DNA from: Theobroma cacao
Taxonomy: Eukaryota > Streptophyta > Magnoliopsida > Malvales > Malvaceae
DNA: 64,000 bases
Assembly (NCBI RefSeq): GCF_000208745.1
Contig: NC_030852.1
Span: forward strand, 35,230,518-35,294,517
Direction: 5' to 3'
In this document: piece by piece, positions 50,227-64,000 of the stretch
Position numbering within the stretch: position 1 is the stretch's first letter
How the letters are laid out: each line of letters begins with the position of its first letter
Notes under the pieces: model-generated
Seen by the model: only the letters and a program-made list of their open reading frames with translations
What the model was told of the DNA's origin: nothing
Databases searched by the model: none
Program-made: the position numbers and the translations under genes

Positions 50227-53200
50227 TTAGCAATATGCAAAAGTCGTTCCAATTTTGTCAACACCTGATGTGGAGGACCAGTGCACATCATCTTCAATGC
50301 CTAAGTTGGCTCGAAAAGTATTGGCATCAGACATTTGCTTCACAAAACGAACAAAACGGATCCAATTACGATTATCAAATAAGTTTTTGTCCATCCTCTC
50401 AAAGTTGAATGAAAGGGAGTACTTTTCTAGACCATATGAATAGAATTTTAACATTTTGAGCACCTGTTGAAATGATTCATCATCAAAAGTAGTTGCATAA
50501 TTTTCTCCCTCTAGTGGTACATCACAAACCTTTGCAGCCAACAGAAGCTGCCTGAGAAATCCCTCTGGACTACTTACAGGGTTTCTCTTTTTCTCTTCTG
50601 CATCTTGCCTTTCAAAACCAGTGCAGCACAGTGTAAACCCATACCGAGCAAACATGCGAGCAATAGGAAGGTATCCATCTCTGGTGGAAGTATTATAGTA
50701 GCCAGCTGTTAGCTCCGATGGATGAGACTGTGTGTCATAATGCCAGTATATCGCTGCCACTTTTGCTGATTTATTAACTTCAGTACCCTGAAAAATGCTC
50801 TCAGCTTCCCTACATATAATCTCCCCATGCCAAAGAAGCATCCCTGAGTACCATTCAAGAAAAAATTTACCATATGGTGTATTCCATGAACCATTATCAC
50901 TTCCAAAAAAGTCAGTATTTTCAGGATTTTGAATCAAATTGCTAGCACCAAAAGGACCCCCATTGCCCCATTCAGGCATCCCAATGTCTTTAGCGCAGGC
51001 ATTCAGAGATGCCAGCATATACTGTGCAAAGCAAATGTGGGGAAAAATCAATATAAGTATTGATGTCATTATGAGAATGAAAACTCCTAATTCCTAAAGG
51101 CACAAGTACAGATCCACATGCAAACTTATTGTGCTTAACCTTTCCACTTACCTTATCATAGCATTGAAACTCTCCAAGTTCATGTGAGTGCCAAGACCAT
51201 GTCAGCTTTTCAGAAGTGCACGAAGGATACCTTAGTTCAAATTTGCACAAAGGATACCTTAGTTCACCAGAAGGACCCATCCCAACTTGGATTCCCTGCA
51301 TAATAATAAACACTATAATAAAATGCCTAATTTATATATACATCCAGGAATCTGCAATTTATATTCATGACTACAGAATATAGTGAACTGAAGTTTCATG
51401 GTATTATCTTACAGTAATTATAAAACCAAGAAAATGTCCAAAGGTGTCTCTGAAGTTCCTCATGAAATCTGCATATGCTTGGAGGGGTGAGCGTCCCCGC
51501 AAGACAGGAAGAGTATCACATCCCAGGGAAATATATTCCATATTTCTTCTACCAAATTTGTCAGCATATGCTAAATCAGGATTTTTCTGAATCTCCTCAA
51601 GCACCCAACGAGGGAGAGAAATCCTTCAACATATAAAAAAAAAAGTAAGTTTCAGAACCACCAGCATATAGGCAAAAAAGGTATGAACAAGGAACAATTA
51701 ACAGTTCAAAAATTGAAGCAAAAGAACTCTTCATTTGGACCAACACTACAAGCAAAGAGATGAAAGATAACACCATTAATAGAAATTCATGTTGCATCTA
51801 CCACCCGATAGCAGCTGACAAAAACATATAGAACTCAATCTTCATTAGATTCCTTTAACTCCAAAAGTTGAACAAAGAAGTAGCTTGGATGTCAGTGTTC
51901 AGTGACCAGACACTACTCTGGAGTACCTACACTTCCACAGCTAAGATGGAGGCCATTGGTCAAAAAACCATATAAGGTTCTTCCATCTTTTTGGCTGGGT
52001 TACAGTGACTGACTAGAGACAACATTAAAAAACCTCAAAGCAAATAGCACCATCACCATTCCAGAACATTACAATTTATGATCTCCAACACCATTAGGTT
52101 CTATACTTGGCCATATTAGATTTTTACTTTATTTCAGCTTAGGTTCCTCTTGCAATCAAAAACCAGCGAAATACAATAGGAAAGCATTGTGGCAATGTCT
52201 TCCATTCATCCTGTAATGTCATGAAGATGTGAACTCTGATGATGAGAGAAGAGACTGGTGGGCAGTGAAAGCCTAACGAAACCAAAGATGAATTAGAAAA
52301 TTCAACAACTCAAACCAAACAACTGACATTAGGCACATTTTAGCTGAGGTTATTGACTGGACAAAGATAAATGGTAACAAATACTTATGAAGTAATATTG
52401 CTTCCTGGAAGATAGTTATCCTGAAAAAGAACAAATAAATTAAGATAATGTGAATGGTGTGATAATCCTTTGATGTCCAACTGCAATTTAAAATGTTTGA
52501 AGAGCCCAAGAATGGCGTGTATCTATTACCAGCTAATGAACAAGATGTCAAACTAACAAGAAACCAATAATTAAAGGTTTGTGAAGAAAAGAAAACTGTC
52601 ACTGTCCAACAGTGACAGAAGAAACAATTGAAACAACTCCAATTAAATGTATGGCTACTAGGCTAGGTAATGTCAATGTCAACAACAAGCTATTAATTCA
52701 GCAATATCACATTGAACGTGCGTGGACATTCAAGATTCAGCTAAAAGTATTGACTGAAACATTCATAAAAAGTAATCAAACTCAAGAATTCAATATATCA
52801 TCGGCATTTCACATTTTTTTATTTAGAAAAACAGATAAAGATTACGGAATTCTGTTGGAAACCGCGATGAAACGCACCAGTGAGGGTCATCAGGTCCCGT
52901 ACCGCACTGATGAAAAGCCATAACGACCCTAACCTTCAATCCGCTGCGCATGGCCAACTCCACCAGCTCCTTGTACCCATGCCAATTGTAAACTCCAGGC
53001 GCATATCTCTCAACCAGTCCCCACCAAATCTCCAGCACCACGCCTTCCACCCCAGCGTCAGCCAACGCATGGAGCGAATAGGACATGGTCTTTGCGTTCC
53101 ACAACTGTCCCACCGTAGGACCCACCGCGTCCATGGGGAGCTTCACGTACACTGGGGACCCTTCCTGCCAGCCCCTTTGTTGAAACTCGTACTGAACGTC

Positions 53201-53401
53201 GCCATCCTGGGAGGATCTTGACGAATTTAGACTCGACGCAATGGAGAGCCGTTTGACGCAAGGTAGAGACTGGCGGTGGTGGCGACGCGTAAACGCAACG
53301 GAAGGAAACCACGTCAGGCGATTGGAAATGCAAGACTCGGCGGCGCCTCTGCAACGGAAAGAAACCGAAAAGCTTGGTGCAGACGGAGAAGCGACCGCCA
53401 T
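50227..53401 (-). CDS. BAM: Plastid-type beta-amylase, atypical active site
   Basis: Glycosyl hydrolase family 14, normally releasing maltose from starch chain ends in the plastid. Four exons join in phase: 53401-52878, 51623-51413, 51295-51152 and 51021-50227, about 557 aa. The start at 53401 gives a transit-peptide-like [15 protein letters not shown]; the frame also stays open to an ATG at 53623. Conserved: [35 protein letters not shown], both catalytic Glu motifs (GELRYP and GEN), and KVAAIYWHY. Deviations: WWG is preceded by LEI where active enzymes have VD(V/A). The flexible loop GGNVGD reads GTGPDD. The usual L-N-F-T is L-C-C-T. A 9-residue in-frame duplication repeats ELRYP-x-C straight after the catalytic Glu. 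It may be a BAM10- or BAM9-like paralogue; activity is doubtful. Confidence 0.9.
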
Positions 53402-54477
53402 CAAAACGGATTCTTTCTTTTTCCGGTTTGTATAATCAGGGCCGGAAATGTTGACGAATGGCGATCTTTTTGCTTTAAATTTTGCAGGAAAATTGTGAGA
53501 AAATGAAAAAGAGCGAGTGAGAGAGAGCGAGCGAGAGAGAAAGAGACAGAGTTCGTTAGGACTCGGAGAATCAGCGAACCAGAGAGTGCAGTGAGAGACA
53601 GAGTTGTTTGTACACCACGCCAAATTCAGCTTCGATTTTTTGTCAAATAGTTTTCAAAGCGTCGATGAGGATTTGGGAGTCGTGTAAGTAAGACAGGTGG
53701 AGCGCAGGGATTGGAAGACAATATCATCTGTTTGATTGATTGGACGGGTAGCTGTTAGAAGGACCGTTAATTTTGGTGGCTTAAGCGTTAAGGTTTTTAG
53801 AGAGAAAAGCCGCGAAATTACGATCAATCAATTCATAATGCTCTTTGCTTGACTTGGACGCGGCAATGAGGTTGCGGGCCTAGGCAGGCCACTCCATACC
53901 AGCCTAACAGGCCCAACTCCTTTTGTTTCTAGTTGGTAGGGCTTTGAACTTTCTTTTTTCACACCAAGACATCACTTTCATGTTGTGTCCTGCCTAATCG
54001 ATTTGGCTTTCGCCCTTTCTTCACATGTTAATGGTCAACAATGCCATTGCCACCATGTTTAGGACTTTATTTATGTCATATCTACAAGAAATAATGTGAG
54101 TATTGGATATATAAATACAAATATTCTACTATTTATTAAATATATTTTTTATATTAAAAATATGAACATGTGACAAGTGGTATATTGAATATTTACTGGT
54201 ATAGAGCCCATTAGAGATTTAAATGACAAAATAGACCATGTATAAGTCTCTCTCTTCTATATGTAAAAAAAATTTGTGCAATAGAAACCTTTTATCACCT
54301 ATATTAAGTATGTTTTTTGAATTAAAAATATAAACTCATAACATTTATCTGTCTATAATAATAATAATAATATAAATATTACCTAAACTTAAATTTTTTT
54401 ATTTATAAAAACTATCATATCTATTATTAATAAATTTATCTATTTTGTAAATATAAAAAATTATATATAATATATAT
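53402..54477. other. Beta-amylase leader/promoter and intergenic DNA
   Basis: Bases 53402-53640 are the probable leader of the beta-amylase gene: a GA-rich run on the plus strand at about 53517-53548, with the frame open to 53623. Further right there is A+T-rich sequence with no gene recognised. Confidence 0.45.
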
Positions 54478-54485
54478 ATTATATC

Positions 54486-55048
54486 TAAAGATGTCAATGG
54501 GACGAGTTGAGGATGAGTAGTGCATTCCTCGTCCTTTACCACAATTCATAAACCTTTTCCTTATTCTCGTCCTCGCATCGTAGAGAAATTTCCTCCCCAT
54601 CCTCACCTCCATGAAGATCTAGAGCGATTTCTATTTCTAGTCGATTTATTTCATAATTTATAAAAAAATTTAAATAATAAATTTAAAATAACTAAAAACA
54701 CACATATGCTAAAATAAGTACAAATTCAAATTACAAAACTAACCAAAGAAAATTGTATATATTTATTTTTACCAAATTATACATATTTTATTTTTATAGT
54801 AGATATATAAAAGTGATTTTTTTTATCATTTCATGAATATAAAAATCTCAAACAAATTAATAATCTATAAAATTATAATATACATTAATAATTATATATA
54901 TCAGGGTGAGGCGAGGAGGGGACTATGTTACATGTCCTTGATGAAGAATTTAATTTTCTCCCATTCTCGAATTTTAATCTCCAAATCCACAAAATTTCAG
55001 TTAATGTATCAAATTTCTCATCGAGTTTGGGTGAAATTAACATCTTTA
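54486..55048. mobile_element. hAT-like non-autonomous transposon (MITE) with target-site duplication
   Basis: A 563-bp element. The left end reads taaagatgtcaat and the reverse complement of the right end reads taaagatgttaat, a 12/13 terminal inverted repeat. The flanking 8-mers are attatatc (54478-54485) and attgtatc (55049-55056), 7 of 8 identical, as expected for an aged 8-bp hAT target duplication. The internal text (gatgtcaatgggacgag..., catcctcacctcc, gtttgggtgaaattaacatc) resembles a dispersed plant element type I recall. There is no transposase. Confidence 0.7.
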
Positions 55049-55056
55049 ATTGTATC

Positions 55057-55734
55057 GAACGAGTTTCATTGAGTTTGTAAAAAAAAAAATTAATTATATT
55101 GAATGGTTTTTATTAACAAATATTTTTTAATTCTAATAAGAATAAATATTTTATAAATTAATATTACAAAATTTCAATTATATATAATTAAAATATTATA
55201 TTATAATTGTTACAAGAAAAGAAATATTATATTATAAAATTATATATATTGTTACAAGGATAAATGAAGTATATATATAAAAAGTTAAATTTTATTAAAG
55301 TCTAACTCTAACTAGTTAATAGTGTTTCTAATTAGTTAATAATATTGTACTCTAAGTGCATAATTAAAAATGGTTGTAATCTAATTAACTAACTAGCGAA
55401 CTAATAATATCGTACTTTAATTGTATCACCGAATTATTCTATTTATACAATTATCTAACAATAATCATCTTTTATTTATAAACAATTAAATTTACATTTT
55501 AATGAAATATTTTTATTTTATATAATTGTCCTTTAAAAATAAAAAAAAAATATTTATCCGCAATGCAACTTACAATAAATACTAATTTTTCATAATTGTC
55601 CAACGTGACCAACGGGTTTTGAAAAGCAAACGAGTGGGAGGTGGACACGCGAATATCTGGGGAAAATAAACGGCCACGATCTCCCCAACACAAGATCTAA
55701 TTTCATTGGCTCCCAAATCCGTCCTCGAAACTTT
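55057..55734. other. Intergenic, distal BiP promoter
   Basis: A+T-rich to about 55590, then more balanced DNA with ccaacgtgacc and ccacg motifs leading into the BiP core promoter. No gene recognised. Confidence 0.45.
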
Positions 55735-55748
55735 ATTGGTCCACGTCA
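55735..55748 (+). promoter_or_regulatory. ERSE-II overlapping a UPRE in the BiP promoter
   Basis: The string attggtccacgtca contains an exact ERSE-II (ATTGG-N-CCACG, 55735-55745) overlapping CCACGTCA (55741-55748), the reverse complement of the UPRE core TGACGTGG. Both are bound by ER-stress bZIP factors (bZIP28/bZIP60 in Arabidopsis, with NF-Y at the ATTGG half). It lies about 70 bp upstream of the TATA box, where such elements work in plant BiP genes. Confidence 0.8.
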
Positions 55749-55816
55749 CTACCGATGACATGTTCTCTCATTTTACAACCTTCCGGTACATTTACGTTAG
55801 ACGCGGACGCTTCAAA

Positions 55817-55823
55817 TATAAAA
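55817..55823 (+). promoter_or_regulatory. TATA box of the BiP gene
   Basis: TATAAAA followed by GG, 174 bp before the ATG. It implies a start of transcription near 55850 and a leader of about 140 nt with a GA run. Confidence 0.65.
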
Positions 55824-55990
55824 GGCTCGAACCGCGACTCCCCCTCACTCTCACATCTTAAAACGAAAGTCCCGTTCGGAAAAATACCTCTTAATCGTAA
55901 AGGGTACAACGAATTCGACTTTCAGAGAAAAAGCTCAAAGAGATTTCTGCGAGGAGGGAGAGAGAGAGAGATAAGAGTTGAGGACGCGCG

Positions 55991-59145
<3,155 letters not shown>

Positions 59146-60206
59146 AAATCTCTAAATTAAATTTGACTGCTGTGGAACAAGCACGGGGGTGATAAAGATA
59201 AGAGAGAGCATAGGATAGGTGAGGTGAGGATACTGTAATTTTTCTCATGGTAGGGGTTAAAAAGGGAGAAATATTCCCCTCTCTTCGCTTGTTTTTTGGG
59301 TGAAGATACGCTTGAAGGGATTTTTTGTTATCATTATTTTGTATTTTGCTCCTTTTATGTGGAAGAACACTTTTTCTAATTCCTGTGTATCCTGAAATTT
59401 CGATGGGGTAAGTTGTTGACTTGAATGTCTTCATCAGAGCAAAAATAAATGGCCAGCCCACACACCTTATGGTTTGGGTTTGTCTCGTAGAATACAGTGA
59501 GCCTCTGATCCTTGAGGTTCAAGAAAAGATAAGCCTTGGATTATACGAGATAAGTCTGGGATTTATAAGCAATGGTCCTCTTTCATTTAAAATTTTGGTT
59601 TTTTGAATAAAAAAAATGAGTTAAGGAGTTTAGACATGAAGCCGACGTAAACACGACTCAAGATGCGTGTCACCAATTTTAAAAATAAGTCTTGAATTTA
59701 GAAATGATTTTACATATGTTATATTAAATTGAAAATTTAAATTCATGACATAAAACGTTACTCGAATGAAATTTTTTAATTATGATAAGAAAAACAACTG
59801 TTATCACCCGAATTAATCAATTCAAAGAATTATGATATCAAGAATAATTGCTGTCACCCAAACCAATCAATTCATGCGTAAAAGGTTAATTTTGATTTTG
59901 AGACACAAATATATTTATGCGTAAAAGGTTATCTAACAAGTTGACACCAGCTAAATGTTTCAAACTGGTCTCAAAATTTCATTCTCAATGGTAGTTTCCG
60001 AATATTAGAAATTGAACACTTCAATTTTTCCACTTTTTTATTGAGATAATTTATTTCTTCTACACATCTTGACGACATATTTCTATTAAAATCAGTAAAA
60101 AAAAAAAAATACAAATTGGGGTGAGTTTAGATGAGTTTGTTGCAACTTCTATAAGTGGATTTTGTTCTATAAAATAGAGAATGAGGGCAAAGTTATTTGC
60201 ACTGAA
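59146..60206. other. Convergent intergenic region between BiP and NAD synthetase
   Basis: It contains the BiP 3' UTR (to about 59420) and the 3' UTR of the minus-strand NAD synthetase. No gene seen. Confidence 0.5.
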
Positions 60207-63200
60207 CTAAAGGCCAGCTTTAGGATCGCCGGAGGCTGCTGCCACAACTCCCATTCCACCAACACCTGATGTATCACCCAATTTTCCGTGCTCACCTGAC
60301 TCCTTAAAAGCAACTTTGTCACCATCTAACTCTTGCACAAGTTCATCGATCTTGCGAAACTGATATGGCCATCTTGCATTGTAAAGGAACTGACGGAGAT
60401 CGAACCGATTATCCTCAGGTGAATAGCTCTGCAGGAAGGAGTACAAAAGAAATAACAGAAAAACATCACCATTAACTTCAAAACAAAACAAAAAATTATC
60501 AATGCCTTTGAAGTTGACATACCTCAGCGTGATATGAAGGTGTTAATACAGTCATTTTGTGTCGGTTTATGGAATAGTACTTGAAGAAGTGTTTTACTTT
60601 ATCAGCCACCTCTGATGGAGTTAAGCTTGCACCCCATTTGTAGCAAAGATTCTACAACAAATAAGACAATAGCAGAAAACTAAGTATCTGCAATGAAGCA
60701 ACAGATTGTGACAGGCACATTTTTGAACCACCCCAACACTTTTTTTTTTTGACTTTCTTCATGCACTACCTTTCACGTTTGCAGTTATCCTTGTTTCTGT
60801 AGTTTAATCCACATGTTGGAGTTACCAATTTCAAGCTCATGGAATATATATGGTCTACTGTTATCCATATTTAAGTAAATAAGATTATGTTTAAATATGA
60901 TTCAAGAGATATCTACTAGGCATTCAAGTGGGAGTTGAGTTGATGAAAGTATGAAATTTAAAGGGGAGAAAACCCCCTTCCATGGGGATTATACATGGCC
61001 ATCACATCTACGAGGCATTGACATATTTAAAGACCACGAAACATTGAAGGCTATTTAGTAGATAAGGAGTTCAAATATCAAACCTTGAACATTGATACTG
61101 GACCACAGCGGAAAATTTTCCTCAGCCTCCCATAGACTGATAGCTCCTCATATGTCATTCCCATGTCTACTTCATCCAGCTGTTTCATGCAGAAGATAGA
61201 GTTAAATCTTTTGTCTTTTGAACTTAATTTTGATGATTTTAGTACAAAAGAAAAACAAATTATGAAGCCTTTTATTTCAGAATTTTAATAAATTATAAAG
61301 GTTCAGGAAATGATACCTGGCTGTAGTTAGAACGAATGGGCTCCAGTTCAGCAGTGGGTGGAGCTGCTTCAATTTCTGCCAGGGATGAGTAACCAAGATG
61401 GTTGGCAGCCCATCGCAAAAATATCCGAAGATCCTGCTTGCTAATGCTTCCAATTGGGTTTATATCAGCTGCGCTGCAGTCATACTGTAAAAAATACTAA
61501 AAGTAAATTCCTGCAAGAATTCTTTTTTAACATATACTTATTGACTACGGTGACATGAATAAAACACTGATTATATATACCTAACAAGGGGGGAAAATAG
61601 AAAAAGGTCTAGTACCTTTGTAAGGTAACCACGTAATGCTTCATCCACATTAGAGCTTCCTAAAACAAGATAAAACCCTTTTTTATTGTGAACCCAGGGC
61701 AGCAATGATGCTAACATAAAAGCAAGCACCATTCTGATTCGAGCTTGGATGTTCTGCAACCCCAAGTTCTCAACATTGGATCCCCCATCAACCTGCAAAA
61801 TGGAAAATAATCATTTCAGACACATATCTGTCAAAAACGTTTGGTTAAAGAATAATTTTCCCCGATATTATATTTCTTCAAGAAGATAATTAAAAGACAT
61901 TTCCAAGAGATGATTGATGGTATTTGGCACTCAGGGACAAAATGTACTAGTATTATGCCTAAGCTACCACAGAATGGCTATGGCATCTGCTGGGCCACCT
62001 ATAGAAGAAAACAAGAAAATAACTTGTCATCACAAAGTTAACCTTATAGTGTGGTCGTTTCCCAGTAAGAGTCTGAAACAAAGATAGCAGAGATGAAACA
62101 ACACCATCTATGCAAACGTCAAGATGCCATGAACCAATCTCATCTGCTAAAACCTTAGCCCGCATCTTTGTGGCTTCAGAACTGCAATAAATGAAACCCC
62201 ACTTAATTTCTATACAGTAAGATTTCAAGAATATGAAGCTGCAATTATTCTGAAATAGAAATATCTTCCTTGAAAAGAACAATTAACTTAAACTGAAAAA
62301 AATTGTGTTTAGGTGATATGTACTACTAATAAATACATCAAATACTCTAAAGACCTCGAATTGTTAGTAGGAAATTGAAAAAAAATTTCAGGATGATTTT
62401 TATTGAAAGCAAACATGTAGATGGCATGGCTCTCCTAAACTTTCTAGTAAAACAATAAATCACTCCAAGAAATACAAACAAAGTTTTTGATTCTTCTTTT
62501 AATCTTCTGACTAGATAGTCAACATCAACTGTGAATGGAACAAGAAGTTTCTAGTAAGCCCTAAGAAAAAACAATGGTATAAATAATAGGTCACAAATTT
62601 CTTGAAGAGCAACCAAAATTGGGAGTTACTAGAATTGTAACAATCTACATCAAGTGCCAAATGATCATTCATACTGAATTAAGAAATTTTGTTGTAATAG
62701 TAATGCTCATTTTCCCCCTGTAATGCTAATACTTAGTACCATCTATAGTGCCAACAGAACAAAGTTATTACTAGCTTGAAGAAAGAAGAGCAATAGATCC
62801 ATTTTGTGAACTCACCTATTTTCAGAACCCATGTATACTGTATAAAATATGCGTTTAGCGAATTCCTTGCTGTCAGTAGGAAACTGCCCATCAGTGTAAT
62901 TCCCGATCCGTATTGCATCAGCTTTAACTTGTTCATCGCCATTTGCAATTTCTGAAACATGCAAGCACAAAATCAAAAAACAGAAAATATGCTACGGAAG
63001 ACTTATCACTCAGGTTTTAATGACAGGAAATAATTCTTCTTTAAGGAACTGAACTTCTTAAATCCTATATAAAAGCAGAAAAGATGAAGTGCTAGTGAGC
63101 AGCATATTATGAAATCCTAACACTAACCTTTGACAACAAGTTGGCACATGCATCCAACTATAGCTGCTACAGAGGAACTGTCTGCGCCACCAGAAAGTGG

Positions 63201-63988
63201 AAGCAGAAACCCAGAAGCTCCACTTCTTCTTAAATAATCCCATAGCCAGCAGCCAGGACCAAATGCTATTTCTTCCTCAGGAGAATGATACATGATCTAC
63301 AATTCATAAATAATGCAATGAGGTAACAAGTGACTGGTGATACTGGAAATAATTTTGATTTTCACAGCAATGTTTTCTGACCAAGAACAAACCTTCTGTG
63401 GGCTGGAAAGTAACATTTTCAGGTCAAAAGGTCGGCAAATATTGTAAGGCACTGTGACTGATGATACTCTGTTTTTGCAACTTGCTTGTTCTTGAAAACT
63501 ACTTATAGATCCTCTTAAACTAGCAACCTGTCATACACAAAGAAATGCAAGAAGTGTAATAAGACATTATAAACACAACATTAGAAAAAAGGTGAATTCT
63601 AAGTTGCCACCAAGTTGCATGAATAGGATCTTCTTTGTGACCATTAGGCATTAGTAGTAGTTAGCACTTAATAATTGCATCCATGTTAATTCTTTATCAG
63701 ACTTCTTGTGGAAGAAATTCTCATATTGGAAATCATCTTTTTTCTTTTTTTGCCCTTCTCTTTTCTGCATCAAACCTTAAAATGGCATATAGTTTACTAA
63801 AAGCATTCAAGGTTTCAGCGAAGAGAACTTTCTCAATACCCAACAACCATGCACACAATGAACGAGTGCAAGGTTACAACCTACCGCATCTAGATCTACT
63901 TGAGCAACCACAACCTCAATATCCTTCAAGGAGAACTGTGAGCCTTGAGCAACCACCTCTCCATTCACAACAACACAACAACAACCAT
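60207..63988 (-). CDS. NADS: Glutamine-dependent NAD+ synthetase, 3' part (gene continues beyond the window)
   Basis: Final step of NAD+ synthesis: deamido-NAD + glutamine + ATP give NAD+. Ten 3'-terminal exons are present and in phase: 63988-63885, 63527-63393, 63296-63128, 62951-62816, 62181-62043, 61792-61616, 61484-61317, 61179-61084, 60651-60523 and 60428-60207, giving about 491 codons of the usual roughly 720-730. The first two exons here are the end of the nitrilase-like glutaminase domain ([20 protein letters not shown]). The synthetase domain follows with the ATP-pyrophosphatase loop LSGGADSSS, then [31 protein letters not shown] and [13 protein letters not shown]. The C-terminus is [20 protein letters not shown] ... 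ASGDPKAGL. All splice sites seen are GT-AG. The start codon and N-terminal catalytic residues lie past base 64000. Confidence 0.96.
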
Positions 63989-64000
63989 CTGAAACAAATA

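Noticed and set aside
53402..53623. Upstream in-frame ATG extending the beta-amylase by 74 residues
   Set aside because: The ATG at 53401 gives a normal transit-peptide start and expected length; the upstream part is GA/CT leader-like sequence.

Overview
This window is nuclear DNA from a flowering plant, most likely a core eudicot. The genes have many short exons with GT-AG introns inside A+T-rich DNA. Two encode plastid-targeted proteins, a luminal Hsp70 ends in HDEL, and the families present are plant-specific (CslG, NIN-like, SWEET, ABIL, PSY-like). I cannot fix the species. Exon structures were worked out by hand from splice sites, reading phase and family conservation. Exon ends are probably exact in most genes, but UTRs and promoters are approximate.

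Layout. 1-11.3 kb: an intact six-exon cellulose-synthase-like G gene (1280-5237), a hierarchical tandem-repeat array (about 6290-7905), then a truncated and frameshifted second CslG copy (8056-11253). 12-17 kb: a divergent pair, plastid ribosomal protein bS6c (minus) and an ABI-like SCAR/WAVE subunit (plus). 17-24.5 kb: an A+T-rich gene-free stretch with three related MITE-like inverted-repeat elements. 24.5-34 kb: an NLP6/7-clade RWP-RK nitrate regulator (plus) faces CDKE;1/CDK8 (minus). The probable leader intron of CDKE holds a broken LRR-receptor start and a possible small secreted protein on the other strand. 34.8-47 kb: a SWEET transporter, a kinesin-light-chain-related TPR protein, and a three-exon PSY-like sulfated-peptide precursor, all minus. 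50-64 kb: an atypical plastid beta-amylase (minus), the ER chaperone BiP (plus) with an unfolded-protein-response promoter element, and the 3' part of glutamine-dependent NAD+ synthetase (minus, running off the window).

The genes are ordinary neighbours and do not form a pathway or operon. I found no new multi-gene system. The points most worth a second look are the beta-amylase (a 27-bp in-frame duplication at the catalytic Glu motif plus several active-site substitutions), the PSY-like peptide gene (no exon of it is long enough to stand out as an ORF), the repeat array lying against a truncated CslG paralogue, and the genes nested in the CDKE leader.
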